Position numbers and translations under genes: made by a program
The notes under the pieces: generated by a model
Database searches by the model: none
The model's input: the letters and a program-made list of their open reading frames with translations, nothing else
What the model was told of the DNA's origin: nothing
Assembly: GCF_050947335.1 (NCBI RefSeq)
Contig: NW_027473368.1
Location: 372,001 to 436,000 of the forward strand
Direction of reading: 5' to 3'
DNA: 64,000 nt
Source: Megachile rotundata
Lineage: Eukaryota > Arthropoda > Insecta > Hymenoptera > Megachilidae
Shown here: one piece after another, positions 62,050-64,000 of the stretch
How the letters are laid out: the number at the start of each line of letters is the position of its first letter
Numbering within the stretch: position 1 is the stretch's first letter

Positions 62050-64000
62050 ACAATCATACAATCACAATCATGCAATCACAATCATACAATCACAATCATA
62101 CAATCACAATCATACAATCACAATCATGCAATCACAATCATACAATCACAATCATACAATCACAATCATACCATCCCAATCATACAATCACAATCACACA
62201 ATCGCAATCATACAATCACAATCATACAAAAACAATGATACAAGCACAATCATACAATCACAATCATACAATCACAATCATACAATCACAATCATACTAT
62301 CGCAATCATACAACCACAATCGTACAATCACAATCATACTATCGCAATCATACAACCACAATCGTACAATCACAATCATACAATCACAATCATTCAATCA
62401 CAATCATGCAATCACAATCATACAATCACAATCATACAATCACAATCATACAATCACGATAATACAATCACAATCATGCAATCTCAATCATACAATCACA
62501 ATCATACAATCACAATCACACAATCCCAATCACACTATCACAATCATACAATCACAATCATACAATCACAATCATACAATCACAATCATACTATCACAAT
62601 CATACTATCGCAATGATACAATCACAGTCATACAACCACAATCATACGAAGACAATCATACAATTACTACTATACAATCACAATCATACAAAAACAATCA
62701 TACAATCACAATCATACGATGACAATCCTACAATTACTACTATACAATCACAATCACACAAAAACAATCATACAATCACAATCATACAATCACAATCATA
62801 CAATCACAATCATACATTCACAATCATACAATCACAATCATACAATCACAATCATATGATCACAATCAAACAATCACAATGATACAATCACAATCATACA
62901 ATCACAATCATACAATCACAATCATACAATCACAATCATACGATCACAATCATACGAAGACAATCATACAATTACTACTATACAATCACAATCATACAAA
63001 AGCAATCATACAATCACAGTCATACGATGACAATCATACAATTACTACTATACAATCACAATCATACAAAAACAATCATACAATCACAACCATACAATCA
63101 CAATCATACAATCACAATCATAAAATCACAATAATACAATCACAATCATGCAATCTCAATCATACAATCACAATCATACAATCACAATCACACAATCCCA
63201 ATCATACTATCGCAATCATACAATCACAATCATACAATCACAATCATACAATCACAATCATGCAATCACAATCATACAATCACAATCATACAATCACAAT
63301 CATACAATCACAATCATACAATCACAATCATACATTCACAATCATACAATCACAATCATACAATCACAATCATACAATCACAATAATACAACCACAATCA
63401 TACAATCTCAATCATACAATCACAATCATACAATCACAATCATTCAATCACAATCATGCAATCACAATCATACAATCACAATCATACAATCACAATCATA
63501 CAATCACAATCATGCAATCACAATCATACAATCACAATCATACAATCACAATCATACCATCCCAATCATACAATCACAATCACACAATCGCAATCATACA
63601 ATCACAATCATACAAAAACAATGATACAATCACAATCATACAATCACAATCATACAATCACAATCATACAATCACAATCATACAATCACAATCATGCAAT
63701 CACAATCATACAATCGCAATCATACAATCACAATCATACAAAAACAATGATACAATCACAATCATACAATCACAATCATACAATCACAATCATACAATCA
63801 CAATCATACAATCACAATCATACGATCACAATCATACGAAGACAATCATACAATTACTACTATACAATCACAATCATACAAAAGCAATCATACAATCACA
63901 ATCATACGATGACAATCATACAATTACTACTAAACAATCACAATCATTCAAAAGCAATCATACAATCACAATCATACGATGACAATCATACAATTACTAC
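62050..64000 (+). repeat. Right-edge satellite, left-edge-type segment, array continues
   Basis: After the type I continuation, a three-monomer block (actatcgcaatcat, acaaccacaatcgt and a canonical unit) is tandemly doubled at 62296-62337 and 62338-62379. A left-edge-type segment lies at 62613. The last 400 bp resemble 28.7-29.0 kb. The window stops inside an acaattactactat monomer. No gene is seen. Confidence 0.85.

Larger units (their letters stand above)
1..64000 (+). repeat. 14-bp satellite array, monomer ACAATCACAATCAT, spanning the whole window
   Basis: Every line reads as head-to-tail copies of ACAATCACAATCAT or a copy with one to five substitutions. The monomer is itself an imperfect dimer: ACAATC then ACAATCAT. 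Composition of the consensus is 7 A, 4 C, 3 T, 0 G. No stretch is inverted: the complementary motif ATTGTGATTGT never appears on the + strand. Frequent variants by monomer position are A1G, A3G, A3T+A7G, A4T, A7T, A7G, C12A, A13G, T14C, T5A+C6A (acaaaaacaatcat) and the pair acgaagacaatcat / acaattactactat. The array starts and ends mid-array, so its true length exceeds 64 kb. No unique DNA, transposon or gene interrupts it. Satellite identity is seen directly; a centromeric or other chromosomal role is inference. Confidence 0.98.

Noticed and set aside
1..64000. Telomeric repeat
   Set aside because: The G-bearing strand (ATGATTGTGATTGT) has no GG or GGG run, unlike most known telomere repeats, and the array has complex higher-order structure.
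1..64000. CRISPR array
   Set aside because: Repeats are directly adjacent with no unique spacers; the variation is point mutation of a 14-mer.
1..64000. Triplex (H-DNA), G-quadruplex or Z-DNA former
   Set aside because: The strand mixes A, C and T, so it is not homopurine-homopyrimidine; there are no G runs, and alternating CA tracts are only about four bases long.
1..64000. tRNA, rRNA or structured ncRNA genes
   Set aside because: Near absence of G on one strand and of C on the other excludes the paired stems these genes need.
1..64000. Assembly artefact for the whole window
   Set aside because: Copies carry distinct private variants and copy-specific indels (56, 686, 336 and 1 bp), which simple collapse or duplication of one read would not create. 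It cannot be fully excluded for the 18.6-kb duplication without reads.

Overview
The whole window is one uninterrupted, head-to-tail tandem array of a 14-bp satellite monomer, consensus ACAATCACAATCAT (a hexamer ACAATC followed by an octamer ACAATCAT). At 14 bp per unit it holds about 4,570 monomers, all in the same orientation, and it runs off both ends. I find no gene, RNA gene, transposon, CRISPR array or unique sequence. The + strand is about half A, the rest C and T, with G only where a monomer has mutated. This fits a eukaryotic satellite or megasatellite array (centromeric, pericentromeric, subtelomeric or knob-like). The sequence does not identify the organism more closely.

The array is a mosaic of higher-order repeats built from a limited set of variant monomers. 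Five markers give the landmarks. (1) A 'doublet': a 138-bp U part plus a 64-bp E part, repeated at 336 bp (24 monomers), with a highly diverged CG-bearing monomer, acacgcgccatctt, in the first half only. There are 18 such doublets, one shrunken doublet and one remnant. (2) A 56-bp FK module ending in two identical acaattcaaatcat monomers (13 copies). (3) A CCT monomer, acaattcctactat (11 copies), always upstream of a doublet. (4) The abundant pair acgaagacaatcat + acaattactactat. (5) A left-edge type segment around the unit pair actatcgcaatgat / acaaccacaatcat.

Layout: 1-2558 is a left-edge block with a 756-bp periodicity. 2559-21.3 kb holds doublet-centred higher-order repeats of roughly 1.5-5.6 kb. 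About 21.36-40.0 kb (copy A) and 40.0-58.34 kb (copy B) are a direct tandem duplication of about 18.6 kb. The two copies differ by very few substitutions, three whole-monomer length changes (56, 686 and 336 bp) and one single-base insertion. After 58.34 kb the array continues with two more doublets and ends inside an acaattactactat monomer.

Two global properties stand out. Register is almost perfectly conserved: across 64 kb the monomer phase modulo 14 shifts only three times, by one base each (units at 6143, 7584 and 38495), so other length changes are whole numbers of monomers. Because 14 is not divisible by 3, all three forward frames read the same 14-residue peptide and are open for long stretches, while the reverse strand meets a TGA in every frame. 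The long forward ORFs (up to 596 codons) are therefore a product of the repeat and not evidence for genes.
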